From contig VBAB01000365.1 of NCBI GenBank assembly GCA_005888525.1, positions 1 to 12,918 of the forward strand: a stretch of 12,918 nucleotides of DNA. Direction: 5' to 3'. How positions within the stretch are numbered: the stretch's first letter is position 1; each line of letters begins with the position of its first letter. Below the pieces are notes generated by a model. That model searched no databases. It saw only the letters and a program-made list of their open reading frames with translations, and had not been told where the DNA came from. Both the position numbers and the translations under genes were made by a program. Positions 7,125 through 12,918 of this stretch are shown one piece after another. This DNA comes from Alphaproteobacteria bacterium (GTDB taxonomy: Bacteria; Pseudomonadota; Alphaproteobacteria; Rhizobiales; Hyphomicrobiaceae).

Positions 7125-7178
7125 CTGAGCTCGTCGAAGGGCGGGCGGCGGGCTCCAAGCGTGCTTCGACAAGCTCAG
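7125..7178. repeat. CTGAGCTTGTCGAAG-type inverted repeat
   Basis: CTGAGCTCGTCGAAG (7125-7139) and CTTCGACAAGCTCAG (7164-7178) are inverted copies matching at 14 of 15 positions around a 24-base spacer. This motif is a very common extragenic repeat in alpha- and other proteobacteria. It lies 30 bases from the preceding element, so the two form a composite. Confidence 0.7.
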
Positions 7179-7251
7179 CACGGGGTTGGGGGCTTGGCGG
7201 GCAAAGACCGCTCCGTCAGCAACTCAGGGTCAATACTTTGGCTCGATGGTA

Positions 7252-8073
7252 TCAAGTCGGCGGCGGAGAGTGGCGGATGGCGAACAGGTGGTCGACCGGC
7301 CCGTTGCCCTGCCCGATGCCCAGAGAGCGCCCCTCCTGCAAGGCCTGCCAAACGAAGGCTTTCGCGCGGCCGACGGCCTCCCGCAGCCCCACGCCCTGAG
7401 CGAGCAGGGCCGTGATGGCGGCCGAAAGCGTGCAGCCCGTGCCGTGCGTGTTGCGCGTATCGACCCGCGGGCGCACGAAGCGCTCGATGCCGGTAGCGTC
7501 GCACAGGATGTCGACCGCCTCCTCGCCGCTGCCGTGCCCGCCCTTGAGAAGGACCGCATGGCACCGCAGCGCGAGGAGCGCCTGGGCCTGCGTGATCACC
7601 TCGGCCTCGCTCGTGGCCTCCCCGGCATCGAGCAGGCGGGCGGCTTCCGGCAGGTTGGGCGTGATCAGGAGGGCCTGTGGGAACAGCTCCCGCTTCAGCG
7701 CGTCGACGGCGTCCACCTCCAGCAGGACATCGCCGCTGGTCGCCACCATCACCGGATCGACGACGAGCGGCCGGCGCGGACCGTCACGCAGGCGGCCGGC
7801 CACGGCCTCTATGATGCCGGCGTTGGCCAGCATGCCGGTCTTGATGGCGCCGACTGCGAGGTCGGACAGCACGGCTTCCATCTGCGCCGCCACGAAGGCG
7901 GCGGCCACCGGCTCGATCGCCGTGACTCCTAGCGTGTTCTGCGCCGTGAGCGCCGTGATGACCGAGGCGCCGTAGACGCCGAAAGCCGAGAACGTCTTGA
8001 GGTCCGCCTGGATGCCGGCCCCGCCGGAGCTGTCGGAGCCGGCGATGGTGAGCGCGATCGGGGTGCCCGTCAT
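7252..8073 (-). CDS. thiD: Hydroxymethylpyrimidine/phosphomethylpyrimidine kinase
   Basis: ThiD phosphorylates HMP and then HMP-phosphate to give HMP-pyrophosphate, the pyrimidine half of thiamine; it is cytoplasmic. The 273-residue protein has the family N-terminus LTIAGSDSSGGAGIQAD (8-24), the substrate-pocket segment GAIKTGML (75-82), VVDPVMVATSG (104-114), LLKGGH (175-180), and the NTHGTGCTLS loop (208-217) with Asp205 and Cys214 nearby. All of this is the ribokinase-fold HMP-kinase pattern at normal length. The start is fixed by GGAGG (plus-strand CCTCC 8081-8085) seven bases before ATG, embedded in the last codons of ccdA; the genes overlap by four bases (ATGA). No other thiamine gene is in the window and no TPP riboswitch was seen before ccdA. 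Confidence 0.95.
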   Translation of the reverse strand: MTGTPIALTIAGSDSSGGAGIQADLKTFSAFGVYGASVITALTAQNTLGVTAIEPVAAAFVAAQMEAVLSDLAVGAIKTGMLANAGIIEAVAGRLRDGPRRPLVVDPVMVATSGDVLLEVDAVDALKRELFPQALLITPNLPEAARLLDAGEATSEAEVITQAQALLALRCHAVLLKGGHGSGEEAVDILCDATGIERFVRPRVDTRNTHGTGCTLSAAITALLAQGVGLREAVGRAKAFVWQALQEGRSLGIGQGNGPVDHLFAIRHSPPPT

Positions 8074-8867
8074 TTCGCACCCTCCTTCAGAATTTCCGTC
8101 TGCAGCTGCTTGGGCGTGAACGCCTCCTCGATACGCGCGAGCACGGGCACGTTCTCGATCAGCCACTGGCCGAACCAGTTCAGCGACCCCGTCAGCATGA
8201 GCAGGCCCGTCAGCACCAGCAGCACGCCCATCACCATCTCGACGTGGCGCAGATGCTGACGGAAGCGCTGCAGGAAGGCGATGAACGGACCGATCGCGGC
8301 CGCAGCCAGAATGAACGGCACACCCAGCCCCAGAGAGTAGACGAACAGCAAGCGGACGCCGGCGCCCAGGCTGCCTTCGTTGGCCGCGAGCGTGAGCACG
8401 GTAGCCAACACGGGGCCGATGCAGGGCGTCCAGCCGAAGGCGAAGGCGAGCCCCATGACGAAGGCGCCCGCCAGGCTCGCGCCCTCGACGCGGGCCTGAA
8501 AGCGTGCCTGGCGGTAGAGCAGCGGCACGCGCAGCAGCCCGAGGAAATGCAGCCCGAAGGCGATGATGATGACCCCGGCGACGATCGACAACTCCCCTTT
8601 GTGCACCTGCACCCACTGGCCGAGCACGGACGCGCCGGCTCCCAGGGCGACGAACACGGTGGTGAAGCCCAGCACGAAGCAGAGCGAGGCCAGCACGACG
8701 CGCCGCCACAGATGGTCGCCGACCCCGGCCTTGTCGGTCATCTGCTCGATGGTGGTGCCGCTGATGTAGCCCAGGTACGGCGGCACCAGCGGCAGCACGC
8801 ACGGCGACAGAAAGCTCACGAGGCCTGCCAGCGCCACGCCGAGATGGATGTAGACCTGGGTGAGCAT
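8070..8867 (-). CDS. ccdA: CcdA-like cytochrome c biogenesis / thiol transport membrane protein
   Basis: CcdA moves reducing equivalents from cytoplasmic thioredoxin across the inner membrane to periplasmic thiol proteins that keep apocytochrome c cysteines reduced. The 265-residue protein has about six membrane segments and the two redox cysteines of the DsbD-type domain: Cys23 in FLSPCVLPLVPPY and Cys149 in FGWTPCIGPVLAT, the paired Pro-Cys motifs of the family. The C-terminal 30 residues form a soluble tail, KQLQTEILKEGAK at the end. No periplasmic partner (ResA/CcmG-like redoxin) is encoded nearby. The start ATG 8867 puts the first helix directly at the N-terminus; no strong ribosome-binding site precedes it. 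It is translationally coupled to thiD and divergent from the kinase gene. Confidence 0.92.
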   Translation of the reverse strand: MLTQVYIHLGVALAGLVSFLSPCVLPLVPPYLGYISGTTIEQMTDKAGVGDHLWRRVVLASLCFVLGFTTVFVALGAGASVLGQWVQVHKGELSIVAGVIIIAFGLHFLGLLRVPLLYRQARFQARVEGASLAGAFVMGLAFAFGWTPCIGPVLATVLTLAANEGSLGAGVRLLFVYSLGLGVPFILAAAAIGPFIAFLQRFRQHLRHVEMVMGVLLVLTGLLMLTGSLNWFGQWLIENVPVLARIEEAFTPKQLQTEILKEGAK

Positions 8868-8919
8868 GCAGACGCGCCCGAGGAATGCCGATGGGATGAT
8901 GTCCCTGAGCTAAGCAGGT

Positions 8920-8947
8920 TTGACAACGCCCACCAACGGCTTAACTG
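8920..8947 (+). promoter_or_regulatory. Possible promoter of the kinase gene
   Basis: A perfect TTGACA (8920-8925) is followed after 16 bases by TAACTG (8942-8947), a weak -10. The leader would be roughly 95 bases. Read on the other strand the same bases give TTGTCA, a possible -35 for ccdA, so one TTGNCAA core may serve both divergent genes. The -10 elements are poor in both directions. Confidence 0.35.
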
Positions 8948-9034
8948 ACTGGTCCCTAGGTCCTCGACCGACGGGGTGCCTGTGTTCCCCCAGATGGCGG
9001 TCCTTGGTAGCCTCGATTGGCCGCCTGTATGCCC

Positions 9035-9038
9035 GGAG
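9035..9038 (+). promoter_or_regulatory. Ribosome-binding site supporting a TTG start for the kinase
   Basis: GGAG lies eight bases before TTG 9047, which opens the family-like N-terminus MDNREILPPGTVLDG. The alternative in-frame ATG 9029 and TTG 9017 have no good site in front. Confidence 0.5.
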
Positions 9039-9046
9039 CTAGTGCA

Positions 9047-11494
9047 TTGGACAATCGCGAAATTCTGCCGCCCGGAACGGTTCTCGATGGCAGCTATCGC
9101 ATTAAGGGCGTCGTCGGCTCGGGCGGGTTCGGCATCACCTACGAGGCGGACGAAATCAACCTCGGCACTGTGGTGGCGGTCAAGGAGTACTACCCTCTGG
9201 ATTTCGGCGAGCGCGCCGGAACGATGAGCGTCCGACCCAAGTCGGATCGCCACGTGCGCACATTCGACTGGGGGCGTTCGAGCTTCATTCGCGAGGCCCG
9301 CACGCTGGCCCGCTTCGACCACCCCAGCATCGTCAACGTCTCGCGCGTGTTCGAGGCCAACTCCACGGCCTACATGGTGATGCGCTTCGAGCGGGGAAGA
9401 AGCTTCGAGGCCTGGTTGAGGGAGCTGGGACGCCTACCCACGCAGGAAGAGCTGGACCGGATCGTTGCGCCGCTGCTCGAGGCCCTGCAGACCCTGCACG
9501 CGGCCGATTTCCTGCATCGCGACATTGCCCCCGACAACATCATCGTGCGTGCCGACGGGACCCCTGTGCTGCTCGATTTCGGAGCGGCCCGACGTGCCGT
9601 CGCCGAGATGAGCCAGGTGTTCACCGGCATCGTCAAGGCGGGCTATTCCCCGCACGAGCAGTATTCTTCGGACGGGCGCCTGCAGGGACCGTGGTCCGAC
9701 CTCTACGCGCTCGGCGGTACGCTCTATCGGGCCGTCTCTGGTCACCCGCCGGAAGAAGCCACGATGCGGTTCGATGAAGACCGCATGCCGCCGGCAGTCG
9801 AGGTCGGCAGAGGCCATTACCGGCCGGGCTTCCTTGCGGCAATCGACATGTGCCTCAGGGTCCGGCACTCACAGCGTCCCAGGTCCGTGGCGCAGCTGCG
9901 GCCGATGCTGTTGGAAGGAGAGGAACAGAAAGTCCCCAGCCTCAGTCGGATTGTCGACGCCCTCAAGGCGCCGAAAATATCGCAACTGCGTCCGCCGCCG
10001 ACGGTGGCACATACCGCCTCGCGCGCCGCTGCAGGCCTGGCGCGACACTGGCCCACCATCCTCGGCGGCTTGCTCGCCATCCTGGGAGGCCTCTACGGCG
10101 GCTACTATTACACGCGCATGCAGCCCACCGAGCCCAGCGCCGGCGACGCCGAAAGGCGGGCCAAGGAGACACAGGAGCTCGCCAGGCGCCAGGCCGAGCA
10201 GGAAACGGAGAGGAAGCGCAAAGACGCCGAGGCGGCGGCCAGTCGCAAGGCCGCGACCAACGCCGAAAGGCGCCGCAAGGAGGAAGAGACGGCCAAGCAA
10301 GATGCGGAGAAGCGGCGCAAGGACGCGGACGAGGCGGCCAAGCGCCAGGCTTCGGTCGATGCCGAAAACCGGCGCAAAGCCGACCTTGCCAGGAAGAAGG
10401 CCGACGATGACGCTGCGGCCAGGTCTAAAACCGCACAGGGACACCTGGAGCAGGGCCGATCGTACGCGTCCAGCGGCGACCATACCCGCGCCATCGCCGA
10501 GTTGGACGAGGCCATCCGCCTCGACCCGAAGTTGGTGGCGGCCTATTGGCAGCGCGGCATCGCCTACGCCAATAAGGGCGACCACACCCGTGCCATCGCC
10601 GACTACGAGCAGGCGCTCGTCCTCGATCCGCAGTCGACGGACGCCTACTACGGACGCGGCTTCTCCAATGCAATGAAGGGCGACTACGATCGCGCGATCG
10701 CCGACTTCGACGAAGCCATCCGCCTCAATCCCAAGCTGGCGGGCGCCTATTGGCAGCGCGGGGTCGCCTATACGAAGAAGGGCGATCAAACCCGGGCGAT
10801 TGCCGACTACGACGAGGCTATCCGTCTCGATCCAAAGCTGGCGCGCGCTTATTTGAACCGTGGAAATGCGTATGAGTTCCTGGATGACTACGACCGCGCG
10901 ATCGCTGACTACGACGAAGCTATCCGTTTGCAACCCCAACTGTCGGACGCCTATTATGCGCGGGGATTTTCCTACTGGATGAAGGGCGATTTTGCGCGTG
11001 CGGTCACCGACTACGACGAAGCGATCCGCCTGAATCCCAAGGCGGCAGCCGTATATTGGAGACGTGGATCGGTGTACGCGATGAGGGGCGACTACACGCG
11101 CGCGATCGCCGACTACGACGAGGCCATCCGTCTCAATCCGCAATTTGCGGCCGCCTACTGGCAGCGCGGTGTTTCCTACGCGAACAAGGGTGAGCCTGCG
11201 CGCGCGATAAACGACTACAACGATGCGATCCGCCTCGATCCGAACCTGGCACGCGCCTACTGGGATCGCGGCAACGCCTTCGCCACCAGGGGAGATCATG
11301 CTCGCGCCATTGAGGACTTCGACCGGGCCATCCGCCTCGAGCCGAAGCTGGCGGGGGCCTACTATTCGCGCGGGGTTTCCTACGCAAGGAGAGGCAATCG
11401 CGCCCGCGCGCTGGAAGACTTTCGCAAGACGCTCGAGCTCGATCCAAATCACGCCCAGGCGCGCAGGGAGCTTCAGAGCTCGACGGCCAGGTGA
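9047..11494 (+). CDS. Membrane-anchored Ser/Thr protein kinase with helical stalk and ten TPR repeats
   Basis: Numbered from TTG 9047 (815 residues). Residues 20-290 are a Hanks-type kinase: Gly loop GSGGFG (24-29), ATP Lys46 in VAVKEYYP, helix-C Glu83, catalytic HRDIAPDN (157-164), LDFGAAR with Asp177, activation segment to SPHEQY (201-206), and DLYALGG with Asp218. All essential residues are present, so it should be active and phosphorylate Ser/Thr on proteins. About 335-355 is one membrane helix, preceded by Arg/His-rich sequence, which predicts the kinase inside. Residues 368-461 are a Lys/Arg/Glu/Ala-rich helical stalk resembling TolA. Residues 465-804 are exactly ten 34-residue TPR units with the consensus AYWQRG-AYA-KGD--RAIADYDEAIRLDPKL. 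TPRs bind proteins; here they would lie in the periplasm. No phosphatase, FHA or secretion-system gene is adjacent. The substrate is unknown. If ATG 9029 is the start, six residues are added. Confidence 0.93.
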   Translation: MDNREILPPGTVLDGSYRIKGVVGSGGFGITYEADEINLGTVVAVKEYYPLDFGERAGTMSVRPKSDRHVRTFDWGRSSFIREARTLARFDHPSIVNVSRVFEANSTAYMVMRFERGRSFEAWLRELGRLPTQEELDRIVAPLLEALQTLHAADFLHRDIAPDNIIVRADGTPVLLDFGAARRAVAEMSQVFTGIVKAGYSPHEQYSSDGRLQGPWSDLYALGGTLYRAVSGHPPEEATMRFDEDRMPPAVEVGRGHYRPGFLAAIDMCLRVRHSQRPRSVAQLRPMLLEGEEQKVPSLSRIVDALKAPKISQLRPPPTVAHTASRAAAGLARHWPTILGGLLAILGGLYGGYYYTRMQPTEPSAGDAERRAKETQELARRQAEQETERKRKDAEAAASRKAATNAERRRKEEETAKQDAEKRRKDADEAAKRQASVDAENRRKADLARKKADDDAAARSKTAQGHLEQGRSYASSGDHTRAIAELDEAIRLDPKLVAAYWQRGIAYANKGDHTRAIADYEQALVLDPQSTDAYYGRGFSNAMKGDYDRAIADFDEAIRLNPKLAGAYWQRGVAYTKKGDQTRAIADYDEAIRLDPKLARAYLNRGNAYEFLDDYDRAIADYDEAIRLQPQLSDAYYARGFSYWMKGDFARAVTDYDEAIRLNPKAAAVYWRRGSVYAMRGDYTRAIADYDEAIRLNPQFAAAYWQRGVSYANKGEPARAINDYNDAIRLDPNLARAYWDRGNAFATRGDHARAIEDFDRAIRLEPKLAGAYYSRGVSYARRGNRARALEDFRKTLELDPNHAQARRELQSSTAR
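10439..11458 (+). repeat. Ten tandem 102-bp TPR-coding repeats
   Basis: Ten consecutive units of 34 codons encode the TPR array, with no indels between them. Units are not all equally alike. The third and sixth (DAYYGRGFS, DAYYARGFS), the fourth and eighth (AYWQRGV), and the fifth and ninth (ARAYLNRGNAY, ARAYWDRGNAF) pair up, pointing to block duplications of three to four units rather than single-unit steps. Confidence 0.85.
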
Positions 11495-11806
11495 GCCTGC
11501 AAGCGCGGCTCAAGCCGCCGCGGACCCAAATGCCGGCATCGCTCGCGTTGCAACTACATTGACGTGGACGCCCGAGATCGGCCCAGAAGCACCCCTATTT
11601 CTCGATGTGTGACAGATATGCCGAGCTGATGCCGCCGCGTGTCTCGGACCGCGGCCGGCCGGCTTGTAGAACTGCACGAATCACCCCTCTATCCGCCAAC
11701 GTACGAACAGGCTTGTCCGAATCGGGCATGGTCCACGCTGTCGCAATCCGTCATCGGCCCGCGTGGCCTCAAACCAATGCAAACGACCGGCACACAGAGG
11801 GAACAC
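11495..11806. other. Gene-free stretch between kinase and barrel genes
   Basis: These 312 bases hold no credible coding region. I found no convincing intrinsic terminator for the kinase gene and no clear -35/-10 pair for the barrel gene. Small palindromes such as CCGAATCGG near 11718 are too short to interpret. The last bases hold GAGGGA (11797-11802), the ribosome-binding site of the barrel gene, five bases before ATG 11807. Confidence 0.6.
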
Positions 11807-12918
11807 ATGATGCTAAATGCAATTCAGCGCTCGCCGCAAGGAATGCGCGCATTGCACATCGCCGTCAGCTGTCTGGCGTTTGCGGCCTATTCGGTGTCGG
11901 GGATTGTGAGCGCGCATGCACAATGTGCGGCGTCGGGTGCGCTCGGCTCTGCAGGCGATGCCTCTGCAAGCCAGGCTCTGGAGGTCGTCCGCGACCGGCG
12001 CATGCAGGTCGCTCAGTCATGTCCCGCCGGCACCGCGCCGGGAGCCAATGGCATGTGCATGCCGGTTGCGGGCTCCGCCACCGTGACCTCAGCATCCGCG
12101 CCGAACGCACAGCCTCCGGGCCAGCCTAAGGCGAAGAAGGCACCCGGCGTTGCAGCAGCGCCCGCCCCGGGCGGCGCCTATGGCGGCCTGAAGGACGATG
12201 TCGCTCCGCCGCTCAGGCCTCTCTACGGCGTCTGGGCGGAAGGCTATGGCGACCACGAGCGTCGCACCAACATAGCGCCGCAAGACCAGTCGGTGCGGTT
12301 CTCATCTTACGGGCTCATGTCCGGAGTGGATCACACCTATTTTCGCACTCCCCGCGGTGCGCTCGCAGGCTACAACCATACCAACGGCGATTTCAGCGCC
12401 GGCGACAACAGTGACGGTAACGGCGCGGAGCCCAAGAAGCAGGAGATCGAAGGCGCAATGCTCGGCCTCTATGCAACCTATTTCCATGGCCGTTTCGCAA
12501 TCGATGTGCTGGCAAAAACGGATCTCTTCGATCTGCATCAGACAGGCCTGGGCAACTGTGGCACCAGCCCCCTCACGGGGTCCACGGATCTCACCAACTA
12601 CCTGATCGCCTCGAACATGTACTACCGGCATGACCTCGGGCACACCTTTATGGGTCATCAGCTATGGCTCGAGCCGGTGATAGGCATCCGCTACGTGGCC
12701 TCGCAATTCGGCAGCGGGGCGGCTACGCTGGGGCTCAGTGACGGAGAAGCGTTGAGGCTGCAGGGTGGCGCACGGATCGGTGCCGACTGGGTTGGTCCCG
12801 ACCGCCACCTTTGGAGCGTGTCCTTCCTGGCCGCGGTCTACAGCGACGTCATGGTGAATGGCTTTACGGCACCGGGCGGTGGCACCGGCGTCACGCTGGC
12901 GACCGACGAAGGCAAGGT
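11807..12918 (+). CDS. Autotransporter-type outer-membrane beta-barrel protein, 3' end missing
   Basis: The frame is open from ATG 11807 to the window edge (370 codons), so the stop lies outside. AGGG five bases upstream supports the start. Residues 1-38 are a signal peptide (LAFAAYSVSGIVSAHA, cut before QC), indicating Sec export. A short region of about 100 residues follows: Cys40, then SCPAGTAPGANGMCMP (71-86) and a Pro/Ala/Lys-rich linker (100-125). From about 138 (PLYGVWAEGYGDHERR) the sequence shows the alternating strands of an autotransporter barrel: FSSYGLMSGVDH, GALAGYNH, EGAMLGLYATYFHG-FAIDVLAKTDLF, NMYYRHDLG, WLEPVIGIRYV, LRLQGGARIGADW, WSVSFLAAVYSDV. There is no recognisable passenger domain, so it may be a stand-alone porin-like or adhesin-like barrel. 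It follows the kinase gene on the same strand after 312 bases. The family call is good; function is unknown. Confidence 0.82.
   Translation, partial: MMLNAIQRSPQGMRALHIAVSCLAFAAYSVSGIVSAHAQCAASGALGSAGDASASQALEVVRDRRMQVAQSCPAGTAPGANGMCMPVAGSATVTSASAPNAQPPGQPKAKKAPGVAAAPAPGGAYGGLKDDVAPPLRPLYGVWAEGYGDHERRTNIAPQDQSVRFSSYGLMSGVDHTYFRTPRGALAGYNHTNGDFSAGDNSDGNGAEPKKQEIEGAMLGLYATYFHGRFAIDVLAKTDLFDLHQTGLGNCGTSPLTGSTDLTNYLIASNMYYRHDLGHTFMGHQLWLEPVIGIRYVASQFGSGAATLGLSDGEALRLQGGARIGADWVGPDRHLWSVSFLAAVYSDVMVNGFTAPGGGTGVTLATDEGK

Larger units (their letters stand above)
6918..7251. other. Gene-free stretch with repeats
   Basis: These 334 bases lie between thiD and the secreted-protein gene, both on the minus strand. 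They hold the palindromes near 6950-6977 and two REP-like elements (7033-7094 and 7125-7178). Apart from overlapping frames read through the repeats, no credible coding region is seen. No clear terminator for thiD is visible unless the repeat stems serve that purpose. Confidence 0.7.

Noticed and set aside
7252..8802. A 516-residue minus-strand frame covering thiD and much of ccdA
   Set aside because: Only its last 273 residues (from ATG 8073) are ThiD. The part upstream is Arg/Gly/Ala-rich shadow of the ccdA frame, and ThiD has its own ribosome-binding site.
8868..9046. TPP riboswitch upstream of ccdA-thiD
   Set aside because: No CTGAGA-type or ACCTGATC-type conserved segments were found in the minus-strand leader.
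9869..11452. Long minus-strand frame opposite the stalk and TPR region
   Set aside because: It is the antisense of a repetitive high-GC coding region; it has repeated low-complexity sequence with no family match, while the plus strand is a clear kinase-TPR protein.
11605..12129. Plus-strand frame overlapping the start of the barrel gene
   Set aside because: Its translation is Arg/Cys-rich without motifs, and the frame from ATG 11807 has a ribosome-binding site, signal peptide and barrel strands.
1..12918. CRISPR array, tRNA/rRNA, integrase, toxin-antitoxin or phage defence module
   Set aside because: No regularly spaced direct repeats, RNA gene signatures or related protein motifs were seen; the only tandem repeats code for TPRs.

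Overview
The window is a high-GC bacterial chromosomal segment. It is most likely from an alphaproteobacterium of the Hyphomicrobiales/Bradyrhizobium-like or Reyranella-like kind. This rests on the families present (glucosaminidase with a GG-GVPG-SFPD signature, MltB-type transglycosylase, VOC protein, CcdA, a kinase with an HRDIAPDN loop, autotransporter-type barrel) and on the style of the intergenic palindromes. No marker gene fixes the genus. I saw no tRNA, rRNA, CRISPR array, transposase or phage gene.

Left part (1-3213, plus strand): the 3' end of a glucosaminidase-type murein hydrolase, a complete MltB-family lytic transglycosylase with a C-terminal peptidoglycan-binding domain, a GGGTC-N-GACCC palindromic repeat cluster, and a dipeptide epimerase/DgcA-like enolase-superfamily gene broken by one frameshift near 2850. 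All three proteins fit cell-wall turnover and recycling. Next (3198-5386, minus strand) is a translationally coupled pair, a short threonine dehydratase and an HcaT-like MFS transporter, which converges on the epimerase gene.

Middle part: a small VOC protein and a DUF3303 protein on the plus strand (5515-6206) end at a strong hairpin that can terminate transcripts from both sides. On the minus strand follow a small secreted protein of unknown function (6417-6917), a 334-base gene-free stretch with two REP-like inverted repeats, and a coupled ccdA-thiD pair (8867 to 7252).

Right part: a large membrane-anchored Ser/Thr kinase (9047-11494) with a cytoplasmic kinase domain, one membrane helix, a long charged helical stalk and ten tandem TPR repeats. 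A 312-base gene-free stretch follows. Last is an outer-membrane, autotransporter-type beta-barrel protein (11807 to beyond the window) with a signal peptide but no recognisable passenger domain.

The most interesting architecture is the kinase with its predicted periplasmic TolA-like stalk and TPR solenoid, next to an outer-membrane barrel gene. A functional link between them is a hypothesis only. Most of the rest is ordinary housekeeping or accessory metabolism.
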